Made by a program: the position numbers and the translations under genes. A DNA stretch of 37,942 nt, taken from a bacterium. GTDB lineage: Bacteria; Armatimonadota; Chthonomonadetes; Chthonomonadales; CAJBBX01. This document shows positions 8,982 to 18,123 of the stretch, one piece after another. Numbering within the stretch: the first letter of the stretch is position 1; the number at the start of each line of letters is the position of its first letter. The stretch is taken from the NCBI GenBank assembly GCA_021811565.1, contig JAJZOL010000194.1, positions 1-37,942 on the forward strand, read 5' to 3'. The notes beneath the pieces are model-generated. The model ran no database searches. It had not been told where the DNA came from and saw only the letters and a program-made list of their open reading frames with translations.

Positions 8982-9009
8982 GAAGGGGCGGAAATCATTC
9001 CGCCCCTTC
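8982..9009 (+). terminator. Hairpin terminator after the 73-aa gene
   Basis: Perfect 11-bp GC-rich arms (8982-8992 and 8999-9009) around a six-base loop AATCAT, 37 bases after the stop codon. There is no T tract, so it is either an imperfect intrinsic terminator or a 3' stabilising hairpin. Confidence 0.6.
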
Positions 9010-9095
9010 CGTGCATGTCATTGCTAAGCCATCCATTCCCGCCTCAACGGATGGATATCCCCTTCTCCAGCGTATCAAAAGCCACCTTTATTTCG

Positions 9096-9101
9096 TATAA
9101 T
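9096..9101 (+). promoter_or_regulatory. Possible -10 box for the Ni/Co transporter genes
   Basis: TATAAT about 145 bases upstream of the cbiM start, with no convincing -35 at 17 bases. It would give a leader of about 140 bases containing the two hairpins at 9146-9179. Confidence 0.3.
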
Positions 9102-9145
9102 AGACTCAAAACATGCTCAATCTATCGAATGAACATCCATGCGAA

Positions 9146-9179
9146 TCACTGAATAATCACAGTGACCCGTAAAAACGGG
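9146..9179 (+). other. Structured leader upstream of the Ni/Co transporter
   Basis: Two adjacent hairpins are visible: TCACTG/CAGTGA (9146-9151 with 9160-9165) and CCCGT/ACGGG (9166-9170 with 9175-9179), with no unpaired base between them. A competing outer pairing AATCAC (9144-9149) with GTGATT (9180-9185) encloses both and overlaps the first stem. This could be a metal- or cofactor-responsive leader, but it does not match a riboswitch consensus I can recall with certainty. Confidence 0.3.
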
Positions 9180-9247
9180 GTGATTTGCTCTCTGTTGTAA
9201 CGTAGTGTAATTGAATTGGCATTTTCCGAGTGGAGGTAACGTTCCTT

Positions 9248-11206
9248 ATGCATATCCCCGATTCCATGATAAGTCCGGAAACCTGCGCCGTAGGGGCGGC
9301 TGTAATGGCTCCGGTGTGGTTCGTGGCTGGCAAGCAGATGCGTCGTTCGCTTTCGACGAAGCATATCCCTCTGCTTGCCATCGGAACCGCATTCTGCTTC
9401 ACGATCATGATGTTTAACATTCCCGTTCCTGGAGGAACCACGGTGCATCCCGTGGGCGCGGTGCTTCTGGCGGTGCTTCTTGGCCCTGCCGCCGCCATCA
9501 TTGGCGTCACTGCGGCCCTGGTGGTTCAGGCTCTGTTTTTTATGGATGGAGGGGCTTTGGCTATCGGGGTCAACTCCTTCACCATGGCTTTCTCAATGAC
9601 GATTTGCGGATGGTTCGTCTACAGCCTGATCTCCGGCAGGACCCCGTCAAATCATCCGCGCAGAGCCATTGCGGCGGGGATTGGCTCCTGGATCGGTTTG
9701 AATGTCGCCGCGTTTATCACTGCTGTCGTACTGGGGATTCAACCCATTCTCTACCATGACGCGAGTGGCAGGGCTCTCTATTTTCCTTTCCCTCTCTCCG
9801 TATCCATTCCCGCCATGCTTTTCGCCCACATGGCGTTCGCCGGGGTGGCGGAGGCGGTTGTAACAGCCTCCGTAGTGAGGTATATGCAATCCCGGAATTT
9901 CGTCCTATACGGAACCTCCGAAGGACAAACTGCATCGAAATACGGATTAAGCCTGTTATGGGCTGGATTGGGAGTGATGGCGGCTCTCACCCCTCTCGGG
10001 ATTTTGGCGAAAGGGGATGCATTCGGAGAATGGGGTGTGGAGGGGCTGAAAAAGCAGGCGGGTTACCTCCCTTCGGGCTTCCTCCGAGTGGAGAGGTATG
10101 GATGGAAAGGGTTTGCGCTATTCCCCGATTACCTCAGTGACAAGGGGCCGCTGTTCTATATCCTCTCCGCTGTGATTGGTATCACCTTGGCTTCGGGACT
10201 GATTCTATTGGTCGCAAAGCTTTTCGTACGTAATAGGTCCGAGAATACGCCCGATAAGTGGGATGATGGGGGGGAAACGAGGAGTAAGCTGACCGCCGGG
10301 GAATTGCCCGAATGGTTGCTGCGATCTCCTGAAGAAGATAATCCCCTTGAAACAAAAGGTGGCGAGGACCGAACCATGAAGCGAGGCTGGCTCGATAAGA
10401 CATTGGAGGACCTTTCCTCAAGCTGGAGTGTCGCGATGCAGCAGGAAAAAACAGCCAAGCTGGATGGAACATTGCAAAGGTTGGACCCGCGTACCAAGGT
10501 GGTCTCGCTATTGCTTCTTTCCTTGGCGGCCGTCATGTGCAACCATGCGTATATCCTGGCGGGTTTGCTTCTTTTCGCATGGATGCTCGCTCTGCTATCC
10601 AAACTCCCAATATACATCTTTTTCAAGAGGGTGATTACTCCGGTTGCTTTCTTCATTCTGCCGATTGCGATACCCTCCACGTTGAATTTGGTGCATCAGG
10701 GACGTGCTTTGCTAACGATTTCCTCTCATCCCTATATCTGCATTACGCTTGAGGGCTCCATTACCGCCGGCATGTTCCTTTTGAGGATGCTCTGCGCGGT
10801 ATCCTTCGTGGCTCTTCTCTCATCCACCACTGTGAGCCACCAGCTCTTTGAGGGGATGGGCATGCTAATGGTCCCTCGGACGTTTCTTTGGATACTTGAA
10901 ATGACTCATCGCTACATGCTGTTACTGCTGCGTTCCGCCGAGGATATGTTCCTAGCCAGAAAAAGCCGCACCGTCCATGCTGCGGACACGGAGGAGGCGA
11001 GGCGATTTCTTTCCGCATCCATGGGGGCTCTTTTCGTGAAAAGCATGAATCTCACGGAGGATATTCACGGTGCGATGCGTTCCCGTGGCTGGGGAGGGGA
11101 GACCCGCTTTTTAAGCAGGTCTCATTTTAGTTGGAGGGATTTCACCTGGGGTGGGATGTTTATGCTTGTTTTTCTCTTCTCAATAATAGGAGGTTTCATT
11201 GGATAG
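9248..11206 (+). CDS. cbiM: Fused CbiM-PDGLE-CbiQ Ni/Co ECF transporter subunit
   Basis: 652-aa membrane protein joining three subunits of a nickel/cobalt energy-coupling-factor transporter. Residues 1-220 are the substrate-binding CbiM/NikM part, starting MHIPDSM and including PVPGGTTVHPVGAVLLAVLLG. About 230-330 is a PDGLE/CbiN-like segment, and about 410-652 is the CbiQ/EcfT part (LDPRTKVVSLLLLSL at 412). In this family the metal is bound through the extreme N-terminus and His2, so I place the start at ATG 9248 rather than the in-frame GTG at 9230; GGAGG lies 11 bases before the ATG. The ATPase gene overlaps its 3' end. Choice between Ni and Co cannot be made from sequence. Confidence 0.93.
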   Translation: MHIPDSMISPETCAVGAAVMAPVWFVAGKQMRRSLSTKHIPLLAIGTAFCFTIMMFNIPVPGGTTVHPVGAVLLAVLLGPAAAIIGVTAALVVQALFFMDGGALAIGVNSFTMAFSMTICGWFVYSLISGRTPSNHPRRAIAAGIGSWIGLNVAAFITAVVLGIQPILYHDASGRALYFPFPLSVSIPAMLFAHMAFAGVAEAVVTASVVRYMQSRNFVLYGTSEGQTASKYGLSLLWAGLGVMAALTPLGILAKGDAFGEWGVEGLKKQAGYLPSGFLRVERYGWKGFALFPDYLSDKGPLFYILSAVIGITLASGLILLVAKLFVRNRSENTPDKWDDGGETRSKLTAGELPEWLLRSPEEDNPLETKGGEDRTMKRGWLDKTLEDLSSSWSVAMQQEKTAKLDGTLQRLDPRTKVVSLLLLSLAAVMCNHAYILAGLLLFAWMLALLSKLPIYIFFKRVITPVAFFILPIAIPSTLNLVHQGRALLTISSHPYICITLEGSITAGMFLLRMLCAVSFVALLSSTTVSHQLFEGMGMLMVPRTFLWILEMTHRYMLLLLRSAEDMFLARKSRTVHAADTEEARRFLSASMGALFVKSMNLTEDIHGAMRSRGWGGETRFLSRSHFSWRDFTWGGMFMLVFLFSIIGGFIG

Positions 11207-12041
11207 CGATTGCCCTCAACGTTCGCTTTTCGAGGTTCGCCAAGTTCATTTTGCCTATCCGGGAGGGGATGCCGTTTTGGATGACATCTCCTTTGATGTT
11301 TTGGAAGGCGCGTCCATTGCGCTGATGGGGGCTAACGGATGTGGTAAATCCACCCTGCTTAAGGTACTTGACGGATTGCTTTTCCCCATGAAAGGGAACA
11401 TCCGTTTTTTCGGCGAGGAGTTATCGGAAAACGCCTTGAAGAGCGATAACTTCAATCGCTGGTTTAGGCGCAATGTTGGGTTTATCTTTCAACAATCAGA
11501 CATCCAACTGTTTTCACCAACCGTGGAGGAAGAAATAGCCTTTGGCCCCCTTCACCTCCATCTGTCGCCAAAGCAGGTGAAACGGCGAGTCGAGGATATC
11601 TCCGAAATGCTCGAAATTACCCATCTGCTCCAGCGTCCTCCCTATTTGATGTCGGGCGGAGAGAAGAAAAAGGTGGCGCTGGCGTCGGTTTTATCCTTGA
11701 ATCCGAGTGTGCTTTTGTTGGATGAGCCTTCTGCTGGACTCGATCCGCGTAGTCAGATGTGGTTAGTGGAGACTTTGAAAAAACTTCACCACGCGGGTAA
11801 AACTATTGTGATTGCAACTCATGATTTGGATATTGTGGACGATATTGCGGATACCGTCGTTATTTTTAATGAAAAGCATCGTATCGAGAAGATAGGTCCA
11901 GCGAAGGAGACGCTGAAAAACACGGAGATGCTGCTTCAAGTGAACTTGATCCATGAGCATTATCATCGTCATGGAGATGAAATTCACAGCCACATTCACG
12001 CCCATGATTTGGAACACAAGCATCAGCATGACGATGTCTAA
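11199..12041 (+). CDS. cbiO: CbiO-type ECF transporter ATPase with His-rich tail
   Basis: 280-aa ABC ATPase that energises the CbiM-CbiQ fusion. Walker A GANGCGKST (about 44), Q loop FQQSDIQLF, signature LMSGGEKKK (about 150), Walker B VLLLDEPSAGLD (about 171) and the switch His in IATHD are all present. Translation probably starts at TTG 11199, because AGGAGG sits five bases upstream and no ATG is available near the conserved N-terminus; it overlaps the preceding stop by eight bases, indicating coupled translation. Residues 247-280 carry a tail with about 11 His plus several Asp/Glu, a likely metal-binding extension. Core function is certain; the tail's role as a metal sensor or buffer is inference. 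Confidence 0.95.
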   Translation: MDSDCPQRSLFEVRQVHFAYPGGDAVLDDISFDVLEGASIALMGANGCGKSTLLKVLDGLLFPMKGNIRFFGEELSENALKSDNFNRWFRRNVGFIFQQSDIQLFSPTVEEEIAFGPLHLHLSPKQVKRRVEDISEMLEITHLLQRPPYLMSGGEKKKVALASVLSLNPSVLLLDEPSAGLDPRSQMWLVETLKKLHHAGKTIVIATHDLDIVDDIADTVVIFNEKHRIEKIGPAKETLKNTEMLLQVNLIHEHYHRHGDEIHSHIHAHDLEHKHQHDDV

Positions 12042-12271
12042 TGAAAATGTTTCGGTTCGTCTAATGCTCCAAAAGGGTTTTTTTAAGGTTTTTTTCAATT
12101 TTGTTCGGACGGATGCAGGAATTTTCCCGGATTTGGTGAAAAATAATATACAGGCTCAATCTGTTTCCGATTTCTGTCGGTCGAAACATGGAAAGACTGG
12201 ATAAGCAATGGAAACCTATGGCGTTTGTCGTCGGGATGGAGCCCCCCGACACATCACTTTAAGGAGGATAG

Positions 12272-12769
12272 ATGGTGAAAAAAGTCCTAGTATTAGCGGG
12301 CTGTGTGTTTATGCTGGTTTTGAGTTCAGTTGCATTCGCCCAATCGTTGGAAGACATTTCTCAAGGCTGGACCCTTAGAGGCGGATTCTTCTTTCCATTA
12401 AAGACGAGCGCTCAGGACGCCCAAGGGGATGTGTGGGGCACTGTCGGCGCGGAGCGACTGCTTTATCAAGGGCAGAACTGGGAGGGGACTTTCAGTTTGG
12501 ATTACTACGGAAACGGGAATCTATACTCCATTCCGTTCAAACTAAATCTTCGCACGGTGCATCGCCGTGTTCGCATGGGGTTTGGCGCGGGCGTAAGCAT
12601 CGGTCATGATTCTCAACATGGTATTAACGCCTTTTGCTATGAAGGGTTGCTTGGGTATGAGATAAAGGGAGGCGAGCATCCCGTGGATCTGGATCTAAGA
12701 TACATGGGAACATTAAACTCCCGAAACGAACTCGATGGCTTGGCTTTGACCCTTGGCATTGGCATGTAG
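12272..12769 (+). CDS. Secreted small protein, possibly an outer-membrane beta-barrel
   Basis: 165-aa protein behind a strong AAGGAGG site. It has a clear signal peptide (MVKKVLVLAGCVFML... cleaved after AFA, about residue 24). The mature part has alternating glycine/aromatic strands (LRGGFFFPLK, FSLDYYGNGNLY, MGFGAGVSIG, LDLRYMG, LTLGIGM), as in small outer-membrane barrels. No named family is recognised. It lies 230 bases after cbiO, in the same orientation, and is followed by a strong terminator. A role in metal passage through the outer membrane would fit its place but is not shown. Confidence 0.75.
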   Translation: MVKKVLVLAGCVFMLVLSSVAFAQSLEDISQGWTLRGGFFFPLKTSAQDAQGDVWGTVGAERLLYQGQNWEGTFSLDYYGNGNLYSIPFKLNLRTVHRRVRMGFGAGVSIGHDSQHGINAFCYEGLLGYEIKGGEHPVDLDLRYMGTLNSRNELDGLALTLGIGM

Positions 12770-12784
12770 GGGGAATTCCTTTCT

Positions 12785-12819
12785 AAAAAAGCGTCGATGG
12801 ACATCATCGACGCTTTTTT
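12785..12819. terminator. Strong rho-independent terminator
   Basis: Perfect 15-bp arms (12785-12799 and 12805-12819) with loop GACAT. The A run on the left and T run on the right make it functional in both directions. It closes the Ni/Co transporter and secreted-protein region, 15 bases after the stop codon. Confidence 0.92.
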
Positions 12820-13044
12820 CCTTGTTGGGTGATGACGGATACTGCAAGGCTCATATGCGCATTTTTTACCATTCTTGCACGTTATCTGATTTCGAGCCGC
12901 GATAAGGATGGAGAATCGACAATCGGTCTTTATTTTCACGGTTCACCCCGCTTTTCTCCTCCTCCTCTGTTTTCATGGAAGGATTCGTTTTGGATATGGA
13001 ATAACTTCCAAGAAGGAAAACTTCTCGAGGAGTAGTGCGGTATC

Positions 13045-15162
13045 ATGGGGGTTACAGAGGGCAAAAGAGATGGCTCGGGGGGTGATTGTGAGAAGATGCC
13101 CGTGAGCCAAACATTCGCTGTAAAAGAGGCGGGGAAATGCAAGGATAACGCAAAATCCGCGTGTAATAACATGCCATCGGCATGGATATATCCTATCGTA
13201 ATACTTCTAATCCTTCCCGACTGCTATTTTCTTAAGCCGCTTCCGTATTACATAGCTGGAATCGCAACGGCGGTGTTTCTGCGCCTCCTATCCTCATACC
13301 TTTATAAAAAAGGGCATGAGGAATTCGCATGCAATATGGTTATTATCGCTCCCTTGGTTGCATTCGCCATTCCCTTCCTCCTTGCACCAGCCGGACCCAC
13401 GATGCCCGTCATGCCGTTTTTTGGATTCCTCGCAGCGGTGATTATGCAGTCCGGTTACATGATGCATAACAAGTCTCCGTTTGTGATAGCAGCCATCAGT
13501 TCGACTTTGGTGTGGACATATCTCATTCGCCACTGTCTTCTTTGGGGCTATTCCGTGGATCATGTTCCCATATTGCTCTACGGCTCCGTTGGCTTGGTAA
13601 TTAGCCTGCTTTACTTCGTTGTTGCGTTTCTGACCTGGATTAACGCCACTCGCACCTCCGACGCACTGTTGGATGCAGGCGAGAATATGGCAGTGCGGAA
13701 ACTGTATGAGGAGTTGCAGGAATCTCATCAGGAGTTGGAGGATCGTAATAATCGAATGCTGGAGCAAGCGAAGGCGATGGCGGAGATGAACGACCAGCTT
13801 ATCGCAATGCAAACCGAACTGGCGTACAATAATTCTCAACTGGAGGAAATGAATGCGAAACTCGAGGAACAAGCCACCACGGACAGCCTGACGGGCCTTG
13901 CCAACAGACGCATGTTCCAGGAATCCTTGCGAAAGTGCATCTCTCAGGCTTTAAGGCATCAACAGCCGCTCTCGCTGATAATGCTGGATGTGGATTATTT
14001 TAAGAAGTTCAATGATGAGCATGGTCACCTTACAGGGGATCAAGTTCTTAAACATATCGCCGATATCTTGAAGAATGCAGTGAGAATGGGGGATATCGTT
14101 GCAAGATATGGAGGCGAAGAGTTCGCCATCATTCTTAACCATGCCGAGCCGAGCATCGCACAAGTGGTGGCGGAGAGGATACGGCAGAACGTGGAGGAGA
14201 ACGGCGTGCTGGGATTGCCGCTGACCATAAGTTCGGGAGTATCCTATCTGCACTCAGGCGTCATTGATCCGGAAGAGCTTGTGGAGATGGCTGACAACGC
14301 ACTTTACGACGCCAAAAGGCTTGGACGCAATCGCGTGGAAACATCCCCGATCCCGATTAACGCGAAGTTACCCCCAATGTCTAGCGATTTCAAGACCAAT
14401 GATAATATGAATCTCGCGGAGATTTCGACAAACTCAAAGGATAATTCGGGATTTGTGAATTCAGTAGGGTTCGATCCTTTTGGCGGGGTTGAGGGATTGC
14501 TTCAGGAGCCTGCGGGTCCAATTCTTGGAACCCTGTTATCCGCACTGGACTTACGAGACGCCGAGACGCATGGGCATTCCTTGAGAGTGTCGCGTTATGC
14601 TATGCGTGTAACAAGCGCAGTGGCGAACATGTATCAGAGAAAACATTTTCGTTCCGGGTCGGTGCCTTTGATAACGCCAAGCGATTTGCGTGATATCGCA
14701 CTAGGGTCACTCTTTCATGATATCGGGAAAATACGTTTGCCGGATTACATCCTCAGAAAACCGGGTAGGCTTACCGACGATGAACTTGCGGTGATGCGCC
14801 GCCATCCTATCGTCGGGGCTGAACTCATCTGCGAATTTCCTCTTCTTATCCCGGCGCTACCCATCGTTCTGCATCATCACGAACGGTGGGATGGAACCGG
14901 ATATCCTGATAATCTTGCAGGCAACTCCATACCTCTTTCAGCGAGGATTTTCACAATTTGCGATGCCTTTGACGCTATAACCACCGACCGACCGTATCGC
15001 AAGGCCCTTTCCATTGCGGATGCAAGGCAGATCATAAACGATCAGGCGGAAAAGCAGTTCGATCCCATCGTCGTGGAAGCGTTCAACTCCATCACGGATG
15101 AGGAGTTGATTGAGCTATCAAACAATAAAACGGATACGATCAATTATCCCCTTGCTGCGTGA
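13045..15162 (+). CDS. Membrane diguanylate cyclase / HD-GYP phosphodiesterase
   Basis: 705-aa protein that can both make and degrade cyclic di-GMP. Order: about six membrane segments (48-205), a coiled coil (about 210-275, QESHQELEDRNNRMLEQ), a GGDEF domain with GGEEF at 356-360 and an upstream RMGD that fits the inhibitory I-site, then an HD-GYP domain with HDIGK (His558), HHHERWDGTGYP and DAFDAITTDRPYR. Both active sites look intact. The start is uncertain: ATG 13045 has GAGGAG about 13 bases upstream; the first 45 residues look unstructured, and an in-frame ATG at 13096 is an alternative. It is likely monocistronic, with a terminator upstream. Confidence 0.94.
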   Translation: MGVTEGKRDGSGGDCEKMPVSQTFAVKEAGKCKDNAKSACNNMPSAWIYPIVILLILPDCYFLKPLPYYIAGIATAVFLRLLSSYLYKKGHEEFACNMVIIAPLVAFAIPFLLAPAGPTMPVMPFFGFLAAVIMQSGYMMHNKSPFVIAAISSTLVWTYLIRHCLLWGYSVDHVPILLYGSVGLVISLLYFVVAFLTWINATRTSDALLDAGENMAVRKLYEELQESHQELEDRNNRMLEQAKAMAEMNDQLIAMQTELAYNNSQLEEMNAKLEEQATTDSLTGLANRRMFQESLRKCISQALRHQQPLSLIMLDVDYFKKFNDEHGHLTGDQVLKHIADILKNAVRMGDIVARYGGEEFAIILNHAEPSIAQVVAERIRQNVEENGVLGLPLTISSGVSYLHSGVIDPEELVEMADNALYDAKRLGRNRVETSPIPINAKLPPMSSDFKTNDNMNLAEISTNSKDNSGFVNSVGFDPFGGVEGLLQEPAGPILGTLLSALDLRDAETHGHSLRVSRYAMRVTSAVANMYQRKHFRSGSVPLITPSDLRDIALGSLFHDIGKIRLPDYILRKPGRLTDDELAVMRRHPIVGAELICEFPLLIPALPIVLHHHERWDGTGYPDNLAGNSIPLSARIFTICDAFDAITTDRPYRKALSIADARQIINDQAEKQFDPIVVEAFNSITDEELIELSNNKTDTINYPLAA

Positions 15163-15283
15163 TACGCAAACGCACTATCTCTTTCACCATCCTGGCTCCT
15201 GCGGTTCCACGGGTTCTATGGAACCAAAAAACGATGTTACAGGGTATAAAGGTATTGGTCAATTATGATCAAGGAGTTAGTGA

Positions 15284-17143
15284 ATGAAACTCGGTGGAGC
15301 TTTTGCAAGTACCTTCGTTGCGTTTTTTTTATGTATAGTCCCGCAATTCGCATCCGCGCAATTTGGCGCACAGAACTATCTAAGCCTCTCCATGCAGACA
15401 AAGAACGCACCCATTCCAGGCAAGCCGTTCACTGTTTTAATTCACCTGAAAATCACATCGGGGTTTCATATACAGTCACACAAACCCTCGGAAAGCGGTT
15501 TTATCCCCACCGTGATCACACTTTCCGCGCCGAAAGGCTTTAAGGTAGCTCCGCCCGTGTATCCCAAGGCGTTGCAAGCGAAACTTGCAGGATTCGTTTT
15601 GTCCGTATACGAGGGGGATACGGTAGTGAGCGCTATCGTCACCCCTGAGAAAAAACTGACCGGGAGTTTCAAGTTCGAAACGAAAGTGAGCTATCAGGCG
15701 TGCAATAACCTGACCTGTTTTCCGCCCTCAACGGCGTCTGTTTACTCCATTATAAAGATATCCGCCAAAACGGTTCCGCATAAGAGTCCGCCGCCCAAAC
15801 ATAAACCGAAAGCTATTTCCATAACCGCGCCTGTTACGCCTAATTCCAGGGGCGTTGCAAAACAGCAAAATAACGCGATCACCTCAACCGTCCCGGCAGG
15901 TTATCGAATGGGCAAGCTGGAACAATATCTTCCACCCGCTCAGTTCGTTAAGTTTCTTCAAAGCGGAGAAGCGAATGAGCAACCGCAGGATAACGATTTG
16001 AATCGTTTACTGAAGGGTGGGAACCTGTTATTGGCTCTCCCTCTGATTTTTCTGCTTGGCTTAGCGTTAAATCTGACCCCGTGCGTCTATCCCGTCATTC
16101 CCATCACGATCGGTTACTTTGGAAGCCAGACGGCTAGCAACGGCGCGAAACCTTTGGTGCTATCTCTTTTTTATGTATTGGGAATGGCTGCGATGTATTC
16201 CTCGCTGGGGGTGATCGCCGGGTTGACGGGCAGCCTTTTTGGTTCGCAGATGCAGAATCCATGGGTGCTGCTCGTTTTCGCGCTCATTATGTTCGGCTTG
16301 GCTCTCTCTCAATTCGACCGCCCAAATGGGATGCCGATTTGGGAGTTTCAGCTTCCCGCCTCGATGCGTAAATCCGCAACCACCCGTTCCGGTGTGGTCG
16401 GTGCGATTATGATGGGCGTGTTGGTTGGTGTGGTCGCCGCGCCGTGCATTGGTCCCGCCGTAGTGGCGCTGTTGCAATGGGTGGGTGCGCAAAAAAGCGC
16501 GGAACTGGGATTTTTGGTCTTCTTCACTCTCTCACTCGGACTTGGAAGCCCGTATATACTGCTGGCAACGGTTTCAGGTTCCATCAAAAAGCTTCCTCGA
16601 TCCGGGGAATGGATGATGGGAGTGAAGCATATCTTTGGATTTCTAATGATATGGATGGGGTTCTATTATCTGCAGAACTTGATTGATCGCTTCTCCCCCG
16701 GATTGGGCTCGAAGGCGTTGACCGGATGCACCATACTTATTGGTATCATCCTCCTGTTGTTGGATCGTTCCGGAGGGGATAACCGCGCATTCCGCTGGGG
16801 ACGTCAGATCATCGGCGTTGCAACCATCGCTGCGGGCATTTGGATGATGTTTCCCGCCCCTCCGCCCGCAATTCATTGGCAACCATACAACTCGGAGGCG
16901 GTGAGCAGTGCCGTAGCCCGGAAAAAAAGCATTCTCATAGACTTCTCGGCGAATTGGTGCGCTGACTGCAAGGCGCTTGAAAGAACCACTTTTACTGATC
17001 CAAGAGTGGGTAGGATTGCATCAAACTATGAGGCATTTCGGGCGGACATGACCAATTTCGATGGACCCGCCTCACAAAAACTAAAAAGCGAATACGGGAT
17101 AGTGGGACTGCCAACAGTGGTGCTCCTTACCCCCCAAAAGTGA
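15284..17143 (+). CDS. dsbD: DsbD-type thiol:disulfide interchange protein, short C-terminus
   Basis: 619-aa protein passing electrons from cytosolic thioredoxin to periplasmic thiols. Signal peptide 1-25 (ending FASAQ); an N-terminal immunoglobulin-like domain with the Cys pair Cys140/Cys145 in QACNNLTC; a membrane domain with the redox pair Cys267 (LTPCVYP) and Cys388 (AAPCIGP); and a C-terminal thioredoxin domain with WCADCK (Cys559/Cys562). The protein stops at residue 619, right after the cis-Pro segment GIVGLPTVVLLTPQK, so the last strand and helix of a normal thioredoxin fold (about 25-30 residues) are missing. A C6A4 run sits at the break. The stop overlaps the next start as TGATG. 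Confidence 0.9.
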   Translation: MKLGGAFASTFVAFFLCIVPQFASAQFGAQNYLSLSMQTKNAPIPGKPFTVLIHLKITSGFHIQSHKPSESGFIPTVITLSAPKGFKVAPPVYPKALQAKLAGFVLSVYEGDTVVSAIVTPEKKLTGSFKFETKVSYQACNNLTCFPPSTASVYSIIKISAKTVPHKSPPPKHKPKAISITAPVTPNSRGVAKQQNNAITSTVPAGYRMGKLEQYLPPAQFVKFLQSGEANEQPQDNDLNRLLKGGNLLLALPLIFLLGLALNLTPCVYPVIPITIGYFGSQTASNGAKPLVLSLFYVLGMAAMYSSLGVIAGLTGSLFGSQMQNPWVLLVFALIMFGLALSQFDRPNGMPIWEFQLPASMRKSATTRSGVVGAIMMGVLVGVVAAPCIGPAVVALLQWVGAQKSAELGFLVFFTLSLGLGSPYILLATVSGSIKKLPRSGEWMMGVKHIFGFLMIWMGFYYLQNLIDRFSPGLGSKALTGCTILIGIILLLLDRSGGDNRAFRWGRQIIGVATIAAGIWMMFPAPPPAIHWQPYNSEAVSSAVARKKSILIDFSANWCADCKALERTTFTDPRVGRIASNYEAFRADMTNFDGPASQKLKSEYGIVGLPTVVLLTPQK

Positions 17144-18099
17144 TGAAACGAATGTCGCCTGTTAAACTATTCAATTTGCCGAACATTCCGTACTCCCCCG
17201 GTCCTGTGCGCGCGGAAGGCGTTGATACCGGAGGATTTACGATCTCGGCGGATTGTCGATTCCGCGGATGGAAAATGGAACCCGAAGGGGAAGCGGATGA
17301 TCGACCCGTGGAAATGGATCAGTTTCATCTATGGCGTCGCACCAAGGAGGGGCGAGACGCTTGGAGACTGGAGGCAAGCGAGTGCCTGAGTTCTTATCCC
17401 TTTACATGGAGAAGATATTGCTTGAGGGATGATTCCGGGCTATCCTTGGAATCGGTTGATTTCTCTCCCGTCTTTTTGGTTGAGGACCAAACGCCTGCCT
17501 ATGAAAGCTATCTGCCGATTCATATGATGGTGTTCCGGATACAAAATCGCTCAGATCGTCCCGTTGAATCCTCGTTGTTATCCACATTGACTTGCGCTTG
17601 GCCGGAAATGATGGCATACTCCCGATTTGATTATCAGCACGACAACCTCGCTCTTACCGGAGCGTTGGGAGGCGATCCGTTGGATATGGGGGGACGTATC
17701 GGTGTTTCAATGCCGGATCTTCATAGCGAGGGCATCTATTTACAGGGAATCGAGCCATGGAGTGCGCCGGAGGGGTTGAAGCCTTTACTGGTGGATTTCC
17801 TAGAGGACGGGGAGTTGGATCCCGCCGTGCCTCGCGGGGATCGCCAAGGCGCCGGAGCGTGGGTGAAATTCGATTTGAAGCCGGATGAAATTAGACAGAT
17901 ACCCTTCGCGTTTGTGTGGCATTTCCCATATTACAAGACGGGCGAATTAAAAGGACAATTACGGAAGCATTGCCAATATCTCACAAAGCGAAGAGGTGAT
18001 AACGCCATCATATGGCTTGCGGAACAGGCATTTAAGGATTACGGCGGTGAGGTTCCGTCTTACGTGTATTGGATGGAGGAGCTTATAGGCAAGGGTTGA
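17143..18099 (+). CDS. Orphan GH116 (GBA2-like) N-terminal domain protein
   Basis: About 318 aa resembling the N-terminal beta-sandwich domain of GH116 beta-glucosidases (GBA2 type). Recognisable parts are YSPGPVRAEGVDTGGF-like entry, LESVDFSPVFLVEDQTPAYE, LPIHMMVFRIQNRSDRPVES and FAFVWHFPYYKTGEL. The protein ends at the linker to the catalytic alpha/alpha barrel, which is absent downstream: a terminator and nuoI on the other strand follow at once. I take ATG 17143, overlapping the DsbD stop (TGATG) for re-initiation; GTG 17140 and ATG 17152 are alternatives and no good ribosome site is seen. It may be a remnant, or a stand-alone sugar-binding module. Without the barrel it should not hydrolyse glycosides. 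Confidence 0.6.
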   Translation: MKRMSPVKLFNLPNIPYSPGPVRAEGVDTGGFTISADCRFRGWKMEPEGEADDRPVEMDQFHLWRRTKEGRDAWRLEASECLSSYPFTWRRYCLRDDSGLSLESVDFSPVFLVEDQTPAYESYLPIHMMVFRIQNRSDRPVESSLLSTLTCAWPEMMAYSRFDYQHDNLALTGALGGDPLDMGGRIGVSMPDLHSEGIYLQGIEPWSAPEGLKPLLVDFLEDGELDPAVPRGDRQGAGAWVKFDLKPDEIRQIPFAFVWHFPYYKTGELKGQLRKHCQYLTKRRGDNAIIWLAEQAFKDYGGEVPSYVYWMEELIGKG

Positions 18100-18121
18100 G
18101 CCCGCGTGGATGCGGGCTCAA
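18096..18121. terminator. Bidirectional terminator between convergent genes
   Basis: Perfect 10-bp arms TTGAGCCCGC / GCGGGCTCAA with a six-base loop GTGGAT. The left arm includes the stop codon of the GH116-like gene, and nuoI ends three bases beyond the right arm. Confidence 0.85.
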
Positions 18122-18123
18122 TG

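Noticed and set aside
15203-15225. Hairpin GGTTCCA/TGGAACC followed by A6 between the c-di-GMP gene and dsbD
   Set aside because: The tract on the right is A, not T, so it would terminate only minus-strand transcripts, and no minus-strand gene lies there.
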